Shown here: piece after piece, positions 26,860 through 35,797 of the stretch
How the letters are laid out: the number at the start of each line of letters is the position of its first letter
Position numbering within the stretch: the stretch's first letter is position 1
Source: Anaerobacillus alkalidiazotrophicus
GTDB taxonomy: Bacteria; Bacillota; Bacilli; Bacillales_H; Anaerobacillaceae
Reading direction: 5' to 3'
Assembly (NCBI RefSeq): GCF_001866055.1
Contig: NZ_MLQS01000001.1
Span: 1,170,501-1,234,500, forward strand
Length of the DNA: 64,000 bases
Notes under the pieces: model-generated
Seen by the model: only the letters and a program-made list of their open reading frames with translations
Database searches by the model: none
Told to the model about the DNA's origin: nothing
Program-made: the position numbers and the translations under genes

Positions 26860-28455
26860 ATGGAAAGTTTAAGTCAAGATATTTATTTTTGGCAACTTAT
26901 TCATTATCTTGTTTGTCATGAAGGGATGAGTTTAATTCAAGTTGCTGATAATGAACGTGAGTATTGGCTTGAAAAAGAGGATTCTAAAGAAACTACGGTT
27001 ATTCGTATAGTTCGAAAAGATTTTAATTGGAGTAACATGATAGGAAGAGATATTGAAAATTTAGTTATACGGGGAGATGGAATTCGAAAAGAGCTGAAAA
27101 GTAAACGACTCAAAATATATAATGTTTATGTTTCAAACTATTTACCAATAGATAGTTCATATGAAAATAACAATTTACTGGAAAAAGTATTCATAACAAG
27201 AAATAAGAGTATTAAGATATCAAGTTATATCATCGATGGTGAAAAAGGAGATCAATTTGGAGTAATAAATGTTAGTGAGGCACTGAATGTTAAATTACCT
27301 AGAGTAAATGTAAATCAACACTTTCTTAATGTAGAGGAAATTCAGTATTATCGTCAAGAAGTTTTATCTATTTCAGATCAGCGATTGAAAAAACAAAATG
27401 CGCTATTTACATACGGAAAACCTATTTTTACATATATACTTCTTGTGATGTTAATAGGGGTATTTGCTGTTATTGAGTATTATGGAAGTAGTGAAAGTCT
27501 ATTAACTTTAATTGAATTTGGCGCAAAGTATGACCCTTTAATCATGGAAGGAGAATGGTGGCGCTTTTTCACTGCAATTTTCTTACATATTGGTTTTGCG
27601 CACTTACTAATGAATTCTCTCGCTTTGTTTTATTTAGGAAGTGCGGTTGAAAGGATTTACGGGACAACTCGATTTATTATGATCTATTGTTTCGCTGGTG
27701 TTATAGGATCAATTAGTAGTTTTGCTTTTAATCATCAGATATCAGCCGGTGCTTCAGGAGCAATATTTGGATGCTTCGGGGCATTACTTTATTTTGGAGT
27801 TATTTATCGTAAACTGTTTTTTAGAAAAATAGGTGTCAATATCATAGTTGTATTGTTGTTTAATTTAGTACTTGGTTTTATGCTTCCGGTGATTGATAAT
27901 GGGGCACATATTGGTGGTTTAATTGGTGGCTTTTTTGCATCTTCGATTTTTCATTTACCAAAACATAAAATTAGGGTAAAGCAATTTTTGGCTTTAATAT
28001 TCACTACTATTTCTGTAAGTTTACTGCTATCCTATGGATTTTCAACAAACCACGAAACTGAAACAACTCATTTAATTAATGTTCAGATTGCTCAAGAACT
28101 ATTGCAACGTGGCGAAATCGAACGAGCCTATTCTTTGTTAAAAAACGCAGTCGATAGTGGTATTGACATTGTCGAGGTGAATTTCTTGTTGGCTTATAGT
28201 GAAGCGAAAATGGGATTGTTAAAGGACGCCGAGAAAAATTTGTTAATTACAATAGAGCAACGTCCTTTTTTGCATGAAGCCCATTTTAATTTAGCACTTA
28301 TTTATTATGAGTTCAAACAATATATAGATGCTTTTGAAGCAGTACAAAGTGCACTCGAATTAGAACCAAACAATCAAGACTATCAAAAATTAAGAGATGC
28401 GTGTGCGGCCGAGCCTAGGTCGTATCATATAACGGGTGGGATTCCCGTCGAGTAA
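26860..28455 (+). pseudogene. Rhomboid protease YqgP, 3' end interrupted by a group II intron fragment
   Basis: YqgP is an intramembrane serine protease with an N-terminal soluble domain and C-terminal TPR repeats. The rhomboid core is intact: GGEWWRFFTAIFLHIGFAHLLMN-type start, catalytic S299 in GASGAIFG and H350 in NGAHIGG. TPR repeats occupy about 400-510. After residue 514 the frame runs into a group II intron start (GTGCG at 28403), so the last 17 residues are intron sequence. B. subtilis YqgP has about 507 residues, so little is lost and activity may remain. Start 26860 follows GAAAGGATG. Confidence 0.85.
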
Positions 28456-28639
28456 GAACTAGCCATTCGCTCGTAGCGAGTCTTGGAGGGCTGAAGGTAA
28501 CTTTAGTCTTTAAGCGTAGACAGTGAGGTGGCGGGCCGAAAGCCAAGCGGTTGAAGGGATTGAGCTCCATAATGTTAGTTATTCGAGAGGGTTGATGCCT
28601 TACGCATAGCAGAAAACTACATTCTATCCTTCGTAAAAG

Positions 28640-28640
<1 letters not shown>
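28403..28640 (+). mobile_element. Group II intron, 5' fragment only
   Basis: The segment begins with the intron consensus GTGCG and carries stretches typical of bacterial group II domain I: AACGGGTGGGATTCCCGTCG, AGTGAGGTGGCGGGC with AAAGCCAAGCGGTTGAAGGG, and GAGCTCCATAATGTTAG. After about 235 bp it stops at the 16S junction. No reverse-transcriptase frame and no domain V/VI are present. Recognition is from remembered intron sequences. Confidence 0.65.
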
Positions 28641-29106
<466 letters not shown>

Positions 29107-29368
29107 AGTGTTTGATAAAGCTCAAAATAAAACATTGACGAGATATTTACTATCTCTTTTTGTCTAGCTTCAGACACCACCAACTCGAGACACTTCAGTT
29201 CATCAAACGAAGTCCAAAACCCGACTTCTTATTGCTGACCTTCCAGTGCTTTTCGTTGATAAGCGGGTGTCTTCCGCCTTTCATATTCGCTTGGCTGTGT
29301 GTTCAGTTTTCAAAGAACCATCTTTTTTTAATTTGCGTCGTTGTTTTCAAACGACAAGAGTTATTGTA
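29107..29368 (-). other. rrn leader with boxA-like region
   Basis: Untranslated leader between the proximal promoter and 16S. ATGGTTCTTTGAAAACTGAA at about 29300-29325 (minus) is the stretch commonly seen before Bacillus 16S genes and in rRNA spacers. The leader also carries a copy of the GCGC-type repeat (29160-29285). Confidence 0.6.
29160..29285 (+). repeat. GCGC-type intergenic repeat inside the rrn leader
   Basis: TGTCTAGCTTCAGACACC, CACTTCAGTTC, CCTTCCAGTGCTTTTCGTTG and GATAAGCGGGTGTC follow the same order as the repeat at 42549-42695. It is diverged in the middle. Confidence 0.55.
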
Positions 29369-29391
29369 ACATAACAATTAGTTCCGCGCAA
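29363..29391 (-). promoter_or_regulatory. rrn promoter, proximal
   Basis: Minus strand -35 TTGCGC (29391-29386), 17-bp spacer, -10 TACAAT (29368-29363). Confidence 0.65.
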
Positions 29392-29456
29392 GTTATTTTC
29401 GAAACTTTTTCCAAACAACCACTTAACTAATCGCCTTTGTTATAGCGACAAGAAGT

Positions 29457-29485
29457 ATAATACCACACTAAACTATTCAGCGCAA
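29457..29485 (-). promoter_or_regulatory. rrn promoter, distal
   Basis: Minus strand -35 TTGCGC (29485-29480), 17-bp spacer, -10 TATTAT (29462-29457). It has the same -35 as the proximal promoter. A third TTGCGC at 29556-29551 has only a weak -10 (TCAAAA) 17 bp on. Confidence 0.65.
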
Positions 29486-29628
29486 TAGTTTCCCCAAAAA
29501 TTAAATCTTAAGAATTACTCTCGCCATTTTTGACGAAACGAAGTAATTCTGCGCAAAAATGAGAATAGCATGACAGATATATTAATTTATCATACTACTA
29601 TCTAAATGGCAACAAAAATTTTTCACAA

Positions 29629-29690
29629 GAAAAGCGCAAGCGCCTTGGTCACGAGCGATAGGCGCTGAAGCTAGACAGTTTCCAAGTTAG
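29629..29690 (+). repeat. GCGC-type intergenic repeat, short form
   Basis: AGAAAAGCGCAAGCGCCTTG, TCACGAGCG, AGGCGCTGAAGCTAGACAGT and TTCCAAGTTAGAAATTTATA give both ends of the repeat without the middle seen at 42590-42660. This type is common between genes of Bacillus relatives. Confidence 0.7.
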
Positions 29691-29698
29691 AAATTTAT

Positions 29699-29772
29699 AA
29701 AGCTGAACTTCAATCAGTGGGGGTTTTCCTTCATCCCCCACTGATTGTTAGTTTAACTCATACCACAAGCAT
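29699..29772 (+). repeat. Repeat family A, copy 1
   Basis: CAATCAGTGGGGG and CCCCCACTGATTG form a 13-bp palindrome around TTTTCCTTCAT, flanked by AAAGCTGAACTT and TTAGTTTAACTCATACCAC. It is nearly identical to copies at 41930 and 44273. Confidence 0.75.
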
Positions 29773-29836
29773 AAATAAATCAACACAAGGACCAGCGAAC
29801 ACCGAAAGACTATTATTAAAATAAGGAGGTGCTTAG

Positions 29837-30316
29837 ATGAGGGATAGACCTTTATTAAATATAATTACACTCATAGGAGTAAGGGGATGGGCTTTTTTAT
29901 TTCGTAGAAAAGGAGATTTAAAAGACTGGTTTATTATTTATCTCTTTAAAACATTAGTTTCTACTTTAATTGATGGCCCGGTAATAAAGAAAAAATATGT
30001 CCAATATCCAAAGAGGTATTTCCCTACCTTATTTGACTCAAACATTGCATTTCTTTATTTGTTGTTTCCTTTGTCATGTGTCATTTACAATCAATTTACA
30101 TATAAGATGAACCCTTTAAAAACATTCTTAAGTGTGTTCTTATTTAGTGCCTCAATAGCTCTAGTTGAAAATCGGCTTGAAAAGAACACAAACCTCGTAA
30201 GGTTGCCTAAAGGTTGAATGGGCTTTATAGTTTTTTCTGTTCTGTCATCTACATTTTGGATTGTTCGATTATTTGTTGAAGGAATTCGTTTTTTAGATAA
30301 AAAAACAGACAAATGA
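29837..30316 (+). pseudogene. CBO0543-like membrane protein gene with an in-frame TGA
   Basis: An AAGGAGGTG site precedes ATG at 29837. The first 126 codons encode three to four membrane spans (WFIIYLFKTLVSTLIDGPVI, LYLLFPLSCVIYNQ, FLSVFLFSASIALVENRLE). At 30215-30217 a TGA follows LPKG, where relatives I recall have Trp. The same frame then continues with MGFIVFSVLSSTFWIVRLFV and ends at 30314. One TGG to TGA change would explain it. The family (CBO0543) is known in spore-formers, function unknown; the call is from pattern memory. Confidence 0.6.
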
Positions 30317-30518
30317 GGACTTTAAGAGTAACATTGTTACATAATTAACAAATGTTTTATTAAGAAATATAGGACAGTGAACAGGCCTATTTTCGCTAAT
30401 GTAAACTCATTAATTGAATCTCAATTGTTAAAAATGTCTAGCTTACACTAGAAGTAAATTATTGAGTAACATTCTTCCCTTCTTTAATATATACACTAAA
30501 CACTGCGAACAAAATTCA

Positions 30519-30555
30519 AAAAGCTCAGTGATTTCGATCTTTTCACTGAGCTTTT
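30519..30555 (-). terminator. Terminator of the GNAT gene
   Basis: AAAAGCTCAGTG and CACTGAGCTTTT form a 12-bp stem that works in either direction and overlaps the GNAT stop region. No other gene is adjacent. Confidence 0.75.
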
Positions 30556-30967
30556 ACATTTTAAATACCATTGCTGGTGCGTCCAGTTCTCTTTCCTCAA
30601 ATCCTAACTTTTTATAAAAATGCTGTTTTCCCTTAGCGGAAAAAAGTTGGATCGTCTGAATGTCTTCTTCCTTACATTTCTTCAGTAGTTCTTTAATCAC
30701 TAGTTTACCAAGTCCTTGATTTTGATAATTTGGATGAACCATTACATCACAGATTAACGACTGATAAATCCCATCAGAAATCATTCGTCCGAATGCAACA
30801 AGCTGTTCTTGATCATAAATTGAGATACAATACCAACTATTATTCGCCGCTTGAAACAACTGTTCTTTTGTGTATGTTCCCTTCTTACTTTTAATTAGCC
30901 CACTTGATTCATGTAGATCAGCGAATTGCTCAAAAGCAGGAAGATTATCCGTCACATTATAATTCAT
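30554..30967 (-). CDS. GNAT-family N-acetyltransferase
   Basis: About 137 residues from the second ATG (30967), correctly spaced from GAAGGTG. The acetyl-CoA loop is clear: VMVHPNYQNQGLGKLVIKEL, preceded by LVAFGRMISDGIYQSLICD and followed by LFSAKGKQHFYKKLGFEERE. The substrate is unknown; the fold is that of small amine acetyltransferases. Single gene. Confidence 0.85.
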   Translation of the reverse strand: MNYNVTDNLPAFEQFADLHESSGLIKSKKGTYTKEQLFQAANNSWYCISIYDQEQLVAFGRMISDGIYQSLICDVMVHPNYQNQGLGKLVIKELLKKCKEEDIQTIQLFSAKGKQHFYKKLGFEERELDAPAMVFKM

Positions 30968-31140
30968 TATCATTCACCTTCAATATAATCTCGTTTATAA
31001 TAATATTTATACAACGAAACGAATAATAATTCAATAGTTTTTTATTTTTATAATCTTTTCTTAAACGACCAAAGTCGTAAATAATGACTCAAGTCATCTC
31101 AAAGTAAATAATGCTTAAGCAAATTTAATTATGACTTAAC

Positions 31141-31480
31141 TCATTCTTCAACCGTAAATATGTCGTTCTTTTCTCCACCAAACTGATTGGCAGGATAACT
31201 TCTAATTATTTCTTCATCTGCATTCCCTACAGTCGCACAAAAATACCCTCTTGCCCACAAGTATTGACCCCAATATTTCTTTTCAATTCTGGAAATTGAT
31301 CTTGAAGTAACCTTGATGATCTCCCTTTTAGATATTGCATAATTTTACTAGGGGCAAGACTCGGTGGACAGGATAACAATAAGTGTATTTGATCTTTACC
31401 AACACTTCCTTGCAATATTGTAATTCCACTCGCTTCACATCCTTACCTAATTAATTCGCGTGTTCTTATAGCTATCGGTA
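31141..31480 (-). pseudogene. IS200-type TnpA transposase remnant
   Basis: The minus strand reads GSVGKDQIHLLLSCPPSLAP then SKIMQYLKGRSSRLLQDQFP. After a frameshift near ELKRN it continues with YLWARGYFCATVGNADEEII and ends NQFGGEKNDIFTVEE at the TGA at 31141. This is the C-terminal two thirds of an IS200/IS605 Y1 transposase. The HUH-like IHLL stretch and the C-terminal helix are recognisable; the N-terminal ~50 residues are lost. Its start abuts the truncated response regulator. Confidence 0.8.
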
Positions 31481-31491
31481 CTTGTAACACC

Positions 31492-31740
31492 TTATGTTAG
31501 TAAAAGAATCGCACAATCAGAAAACCTCTTAATAATTGATGCTGCTTTTACACCATTCATTTCCGGCATTTTTACATATATTATTATTAAATCAGGTTGC
31601 AAAGCTTGGGCCTTTTCAATAGCTTCGTTGCTATTTCTCCCTTCGCCTACAACGTCATATCCATTTTCTTCGAGCATTTCTTTCAAATCTAATCTAGTTA
31701 TCGGTTCATCATCGACGATTAAAACCTTTACATGTTTCAT
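31492..31740 (-). pseudogene. Truncated EutV-like response regulator with Asp-to-Tyr receiver
   Basis: Normal members have a receiver plus a C-terminal ANTAR RNA-binding domain (about 190 residues) and are antiterminators controlled by a HisKA_2 kinase. Here only 82 residues of receiver remain (VKVLIVDDEPITRLDLKEML to CAILLLT). The stop comes where IS200 remnant sequence begins. The phospho-acceptor is lost: QPDLIIIYVKMPEMNG has Y55 (TAT at 31578-31576) where DVKMP is expected. It overlaps the kinase start region by one base. Very probably non-functional. Confidence 0.8.
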
Positions 31741-32810
31741 TAGATCTCCTTGTCTATAAAGGGAAACGTGACTGTTACAGCTGTCCCTTTATTTGAAGAA
31801 AAATTGAAGATTACACCTTGTAGTTGTTCCTCAACTAACATTTCGACGATTTTAAAGCCTAATGACGATTTTTTTATTGGACTCGTATTACAGATTCCAC
31901 ATCCGTCATCGATAACGGCTATATTAATCATTTGCTTTCGGCACTTTACTTCAATTTTTATGTTGCCACCCGAACTCGATTGAAAAGCATGCTTAATACA
32001 ATTTTGAACAAGCTCGATTACAACCAAGGCAAGTGAGGTAGCTTTTTCCGCTGGTAAACATATAGTTTCTCCTTTAACCGAAAGCTTTATTTCTTTCTCC
32101 GGATTGCTAGAGGAAGCAATTAACAATGATGCAATTCGCTCCAAAACATATTTAACATCGGTACTTTCAATACCATTTTGAGCTAAATATTCGTGAATCA
32201 TAGCCATACTAGAAATTCGGTCGGTACTATCTTGTAATACATCAGCAACTTCCTTTGTAGAAGCACGCAGCATTCGTAAACGGAGCATACTGGAAATTAC
32301 TTGCAAATTATTTTTCACTCGGTGGTGAATTTCTTGAATAGTGATTTGTTTGACTAACTGCTGTGTTTCTTCATTAGAATTCTTTAAAAATGTTTTAATT
32401 TTCTTTTCATTTTCAATGTCTTGTGAGATGTCCGATTCTTTAATCAACACCGCAATTGTCTTTCCTACTCCATCAGTAATAGGGACAATATCTTGTTGCA
32501 TAACAACATTTTCTTGACTAATACCCCGCGAACGAAGAATTGGTTTACCAGTCTTTAAACTAAACATTACGCCTGGTTCAGATTCTTCAAGAGCAATTTC
32601 CCCTAAAACACTATTGTGATACAATGATTTCGTAGTTCTAGGATTTGCCTCAGCAACAACCAACGCTGTTTCTTCAGATAGAAGGCAGTCTATGAACACA
32701 TCTGCTTGTGAAATATCAGCTATAATTTGTAAATTTTTCGATACATTAATTAAAATATTTATCTGTTCATCTGTTAAACTAACTCTCTTTAAACTTTCAA
32801 AGTGTATCAT
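31740..32810 (-). CDS. EutW/PdtaS-like sensor histidine kinase
   Basis: About 356 residues; ATG at 32810 fits the GAAGG site better than the TTG at 32819. The N-terminal part (15-150) is the Histidine_kinase_N type sensor (VSKNLQIIADISQADVFIDC, TGKPILRSRGISQE). The HisKA_2 phospho-site is EIHHRVKNNLQVISSMLRLR (about 165), and the ATPase has ELVQNCIKHAF, DDGCGI and KGTAVTVTFPF. Such kinases pair with ANTAR regulators, as in ethanolamine use; the partner next door is broken, and no eut enzyme genes are visible. Confidence 0.85.
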   Translation of the reverse strand: MIHFESLKRVSLTDEQINILINVSKNLQIIADISQADVFIDCLLSEETALVVAEANPRTTKSLYHNSVLGEIALEESEPGVMFSLKTGKPILRSRGISQENVVMQQDIVPITDGVGKTIAVLIKESDISQDIENEKKIKTFLKNSNEETQQLVKQITIQEIHHRVKNNLQVISSMLRLRMLRASTKEVADVLQDSTDRISSMAMIHEYLAQNGIESTDVKYVLERIASLLIASSSNPEKEIKLSVKGETICLPAEKATSLALVVIELVQNCIKHAFQSSSGGNIKIEVKCRKQMINIAVIDDGCGICNTSPIKKSSLGFKIVEMLVEEQLQGVIFNFSSNKGTAVTVTFPFIDKEI

Positions 32811-32895
32811 GTTTATCAATCCTTCACTAAAACAATAAATTTACACTTTATTAGTATAAAGTATTGATTTCGACTTTACAATTTGAAATAACCTG

Positions 32896-33093
32896 CTACA
32901 CTGCTCTATTATCGTATTCCTCTGTTTCACTTATATCCTCTTCTAGATACTCATTCAATCCAATTATTCCTTGCTTTCGATCTTCTTCCTCTAATTCCAA
33001 TGAATAAAAACGTAATCCAAGAGCAATTGCTAATACAAAAACTATAAGTCGTATTAAGTTAACGAAGATGTACCAAAACCTAGAGCCATTTAT
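32896..33093 (-). pseudogene. Start-less small membrane protein frame
   Basis: An open frame of 65 codons reads GSRFWYIFVNLIRLIVFVLA then IALGLRFYSLELEEEDRKQG and an acidic tail, ending at TAG (32896). One good membrane span is followed by an acidic cytoplasmic part. No ATG, GTG or TTG start lies at its head (only ATA after a stop), so it looks like a remnant. Family not recognised. Confidence 0.35.
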
Positions 33094-33503
33094 TTAGATT
33101 CACTAGTCATCTACATCCATAACTAATCAAATTAATCATCATGGGGCAACTCTCTTCCCTCACCCTTGTTTAGGAAAAAAGATGAGAATTTTTTCTAACA
33201 TACCCTATTTTAAAGCGCATATATATTTATGAGTGATTATTTTCGATAATGAACTTATCACTATTACCACAGTGTTATCGATGATAATTCTACGATACTA
33301 TTGATATACCATATAAAGGTTATTAGATAAATAAATAAAGAAATATAATAGTATTAACTTATATTAATTAAACAAATTCCATGCAACATCAAGGATTGAC
33401 GGAAACATAAGGTGTTGATAATATTATTATTGGGAACTAGTGTGAAAACATCACAAAATTAACACATATTTCTTCAAAAAATAATGAAAAGGTTGTGGCA
33501 TTT
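33094..33503. other. Gap before the SCIFF gene
   Basis: AT-rich, no frame with a ribosome site, no clear promoter pair and no repeat recognised. The leader of the SCIFF gene must lie here. Confidence 0.3.
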
Positions 33504-33653
33504 ATGAAAAGAATCGTAACAATTAGCACTCGTAAACTGAATGAAACTGCATTATACGGTGGGTGTGGCGCATGTCAAACATCTTGCCAATCTGCATGTA
33601 AAACGTCTTGCGGTGTTGCTAATCAAAAGTGCGAAAATCCAATAAACAGATAA
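33504..33653 (+). CDS. SCIFF ranthipeptide precursor (six cysteines)
   Basis: A 49-residue peptide beginning MKRIVTISTRKLNET and followed by GGCGACQTSCQSACKTSC, then VANQKCEN. Six cysteines lie at 21, 24, 28, 32, 36 and 43, the hallmark of 'six cysteines in forty-five residues' (SCIFF). The QTSCQSACKTSC core matches the clostridial peptides. In that family a partner radical SAM enzyme makes a Cys-to-Thr thioether bridge; that enzyme follows 77 bp on. The product's role is unknown. Its ribosome site (AAAAGG) is modest. Confidence 0.9.
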   Translation: MKRIVTISTRKLNETALYGGCGACQTSCQSACKTSCGVANQKCENPINR

Positions 33654-33668
33654 GAAACAAAAAATGAA

Positions 33669-33695
33669 CCGCCCAACTATTTTACAGCTGGGCGG
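33669..33695 (+). terminator. Hairpin between SCIFF gene and maturase gene
   Basis: CCGCCCAAC and GCTGGGCGG form a GC-rich stem with a short loop and a weak T-rich tail (CAATTTTA). A leaky terminator here would give more precursor than enzyme, as is common in RiPP operons. Function inferred. Confidence 0.6.
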
Positions 33696-33729
33696 CAATT
33701 TTATGGACAGAAGGAGCTAGTTATCAAGT

Positions 33730-35112
33730 ATGATTCATCAATATAAACTAAACGGATATAACATAGTGCTCGACACCTACAGTGGGGCGGTACATGTTGT
33801 CGATGAACTCGCCTATGACGTTATCGCGCTTTATGAAAAATATCCTGTGGAAGAAATCGTCAAAATCATGCTAGAAAAGTACGCCCGCAATTCAGATATT
33901 TCAGAGGCCGAAGTTCGCGAAACAATCACTGCTGTTGATGAGCTTAAAAAAGATGGACAATTATTTACGGAAGATCAATTTAAGAATCTCTCAATCGATT
34001 TAAAAAATCGTAAAACATATGTAAAAGCCCTCTGTCTCAATGTAGCACATACGTGTAACCTAACTTGCGATTATTGCTTTGCGAGCCAAGGTAAATACAA
34101 TGGAAATAGAGCTATCATGAGTTATGAGGTTGGTAAAAGAACGATTGATTTCTTATTGGAAAACTCTGGACATCATCGTAATCTCGATATCGACTTCTTC
34201 GGTGGAGAACCACTTATGGCTTGGGAAGTCGTGAAGCAAATTGTCGCTTACGCAAGAAGTAAGGAAAAAGAGTTCAAAAAATCATTTCGCTTCACCTTCA
34301 CTACAAATGGTATGCTCCTGAATGATGAGGTTACAGAATTTCTTAATCAGGAAATGTACAATGTCGTTTTGAGTCTAGATGGTAGAAAAGAAGTTCATAA
34401 CCGCCTTCGCAAAACAGTCTCTGGAAAAGGTAGCTACGAGCAGATCGTTCCGAAATTTAAAGAGTTCATTGAAAAGCGTGGAGACAAAGAATACTATGTT
34501 CGCGGAACGTACACTCATAACAACGTTGACTTCACAAATGACATTTTCCACATTGCAGACCTTGGTTTTGACAAACTCTCTATGGAACCGGTCATCTGTG
34601 ATCCGAGTGAACCATACGCGCTAACTGACGAGGACCTTCCAGAGATTTATAATCAGTATGAAATTTTAGCGAAGGAAATGCTAAACCGTCAAGAAAAAGG
34701 CAATGGATTTACTTTCTACCATTATATGCTTGACCTTTCAGAAGGCCCTTGCATTCAAAAACGAATTTCCGGTTGCGGCTCTGGAACGGAATATCTTGCT
34801 GTAACTCCATGGGGAGAGCTTTTCCCTTGTCACCAATTTGTTGGAGATGAAGAATTCAGCATGGGCAACATTTGGGATGGAATTATCAAAGCAGACATCC
34901 AAGACCAATTTAAAGAGAATAACTGCTATTCGAAGCCACATTGTGAAGGCTGCTGGGCAAAGCTTTACTGTAGTGGTGGTTGCCCTGCTAACGCACTACA
35001 CTCAACAGGTTCAATTAAAGGAACTGATGACTTCAGCTGTGACATTTTCCGTAAACGTGTTGAATGTTCCATGATGGTTAAGGTAGCTGAAGCTATTAAA
35101 GCTATGGAATAA
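33730..35112 (+). CDS. SCIFF peptide thioether-bridge maturase, radical SAM/SPASM
   Basis: 460 residues after an AGAAGGAGC site. The N-terminus (1-80, HQYKLNGYNIVLDTYSGAVH) is the peptide-recognition region of this family. The radical SAM cluster is C109, C113 and C116 in CNLTCDYCFASQG, with FFGGEPLMAW and TTNGMLL. SPASM cysteines for two more clusters follow: CIQKRISGCGSG, FPCHQF, NNCYSKPHCEGCWAKLYC and SGGCPANAL. Homologs of the Tte1186/CteB type install a thioether in SCIFF. GC content is a little higher than the decayed surroundings, which suggests selection or a separate origin. Confidence 0.92.
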   Translation: MIHQYKLNGYNIVLDTYSGAVHVVDELAYDVIALYEKYPVEEIVKIMLEKYARNSDISEAEVRETITAVDELKKDGQLFTEDQFKNLSIDLKNRKTYVKALCLNVAHTCNLTCDYCFASQGKYNGNRAIMSYEVGKRTIDFLLENSGHHRNLDIDFFGGEPLMAWEVVKQIVAYARSKEKEFKKSFRFTFTTNGMLLNDEVTEFLNQEMYNVVLSLDGRKEVHNRLRKTVSGKGSYEQIVPKFKEFIEKRGDKEYYVRGTYTHNNVDFTNDIFHIADLGFDKLSMEPVICDPSEPYALTDEDLPEIYNQYEILAKEMLNRQEKGNGFTFYHYMLDLSEGPCIQKRISGCGSGTEYLAVTPWGELFPCHQFVGDEEFSMGNIWDGIIKADIQDQFKENNCYSKPHCEGCWAKLYCSGGCPANALHSTGSIKGTDDFSCDIFRKRVECSMMVKVAEAIKAME

Positions 35113-35191
35113 ACTTGTAGAATTCTCTTTTTCGTGTGAATCACTATTTTATTAACTTAATAGTAAACTACTGAATTACGCTACTAAGATT

Positions 35192-35240
35192 AAAGGCGCC
35201 TACTACTTTGCTAGATTACAAGTAGAGGCGCCTTTTTTAA
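35192..35240 (+). terminator. Terminator of the SCIFF operon
   Basis: AAAGGCGCCTACTA and AAGTAGAGGCGCCTTT pair around about 14 bases, then a T-run. Confidence 0.8.
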
Positions 35241-35797
35241 TATTTCTTTTTTTCCTAGACTTCTTAATTAAGTCGATCAGAAATCTTTATACTTCACACA
35301 CCACGTGTTAGGGGCTAAGCTCTTCTGCTTGTGGTTCTATGATTTGTCAGATATCCTTATGCAGCCACTAACAAAATTTCCAGAAGTCAACTGTGCGAAA
35401 GGGTGATTTAACTTTGAATAATCCCTTCTCTCTCCAAACCATTGATACCTAATCAAGTAAAGCGAAATTCCTTCTTATGAGCATAAGAAACTTCCCACAA
35501 TGCATTAATTTGATAAGAAAGTAAACCTTATAAAATGAGTTTTTGTTTATGACGGTATAATCTTGCTTTTCCGCTCCAAAACTAAAATGTCGGTTCATAC
35601 TTCCTCCCTATAATTTCTTATGACGTAAGCAGTCGCCACTTGTGAATACCATAGCCGATACGCATAAATCGAGCGACATCAATCACTGCCCCCAACTAAA
35701 GATTATCTTATGTGCGTAAATCCTGTGGTATGAACCTCATTAAAGTGTAAGTAGTTAGTACTGTTACATCACTCTACGATAATAGCAGGTATTTCAC
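35241..35797. other. Degraded-looking gap
   Basis: Nothing certain except one possible small frame (35449-35598). The rest has no frame with a start and no known repeat. Confidence 0.3.
35449..35598 (-). CDS. Possible 49-residue basic peptide
   Basis: On the minus strand AGGGAGGAAGT sits next to an ATG. The frame reads MNRHFSFGAEKQDYTVINKN then a hydrophobic, Cys-containing half and ends RRNFALLD. The strong ribosome site is the only support. It may be the head of a broken gene. No family recognised. Confidence 0.3.
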   Translation of the reverse strand: MNRHFSFGAEKQDYTVINKNSFYKVYFLIKLMHCGKFLMLIRRNFALLD

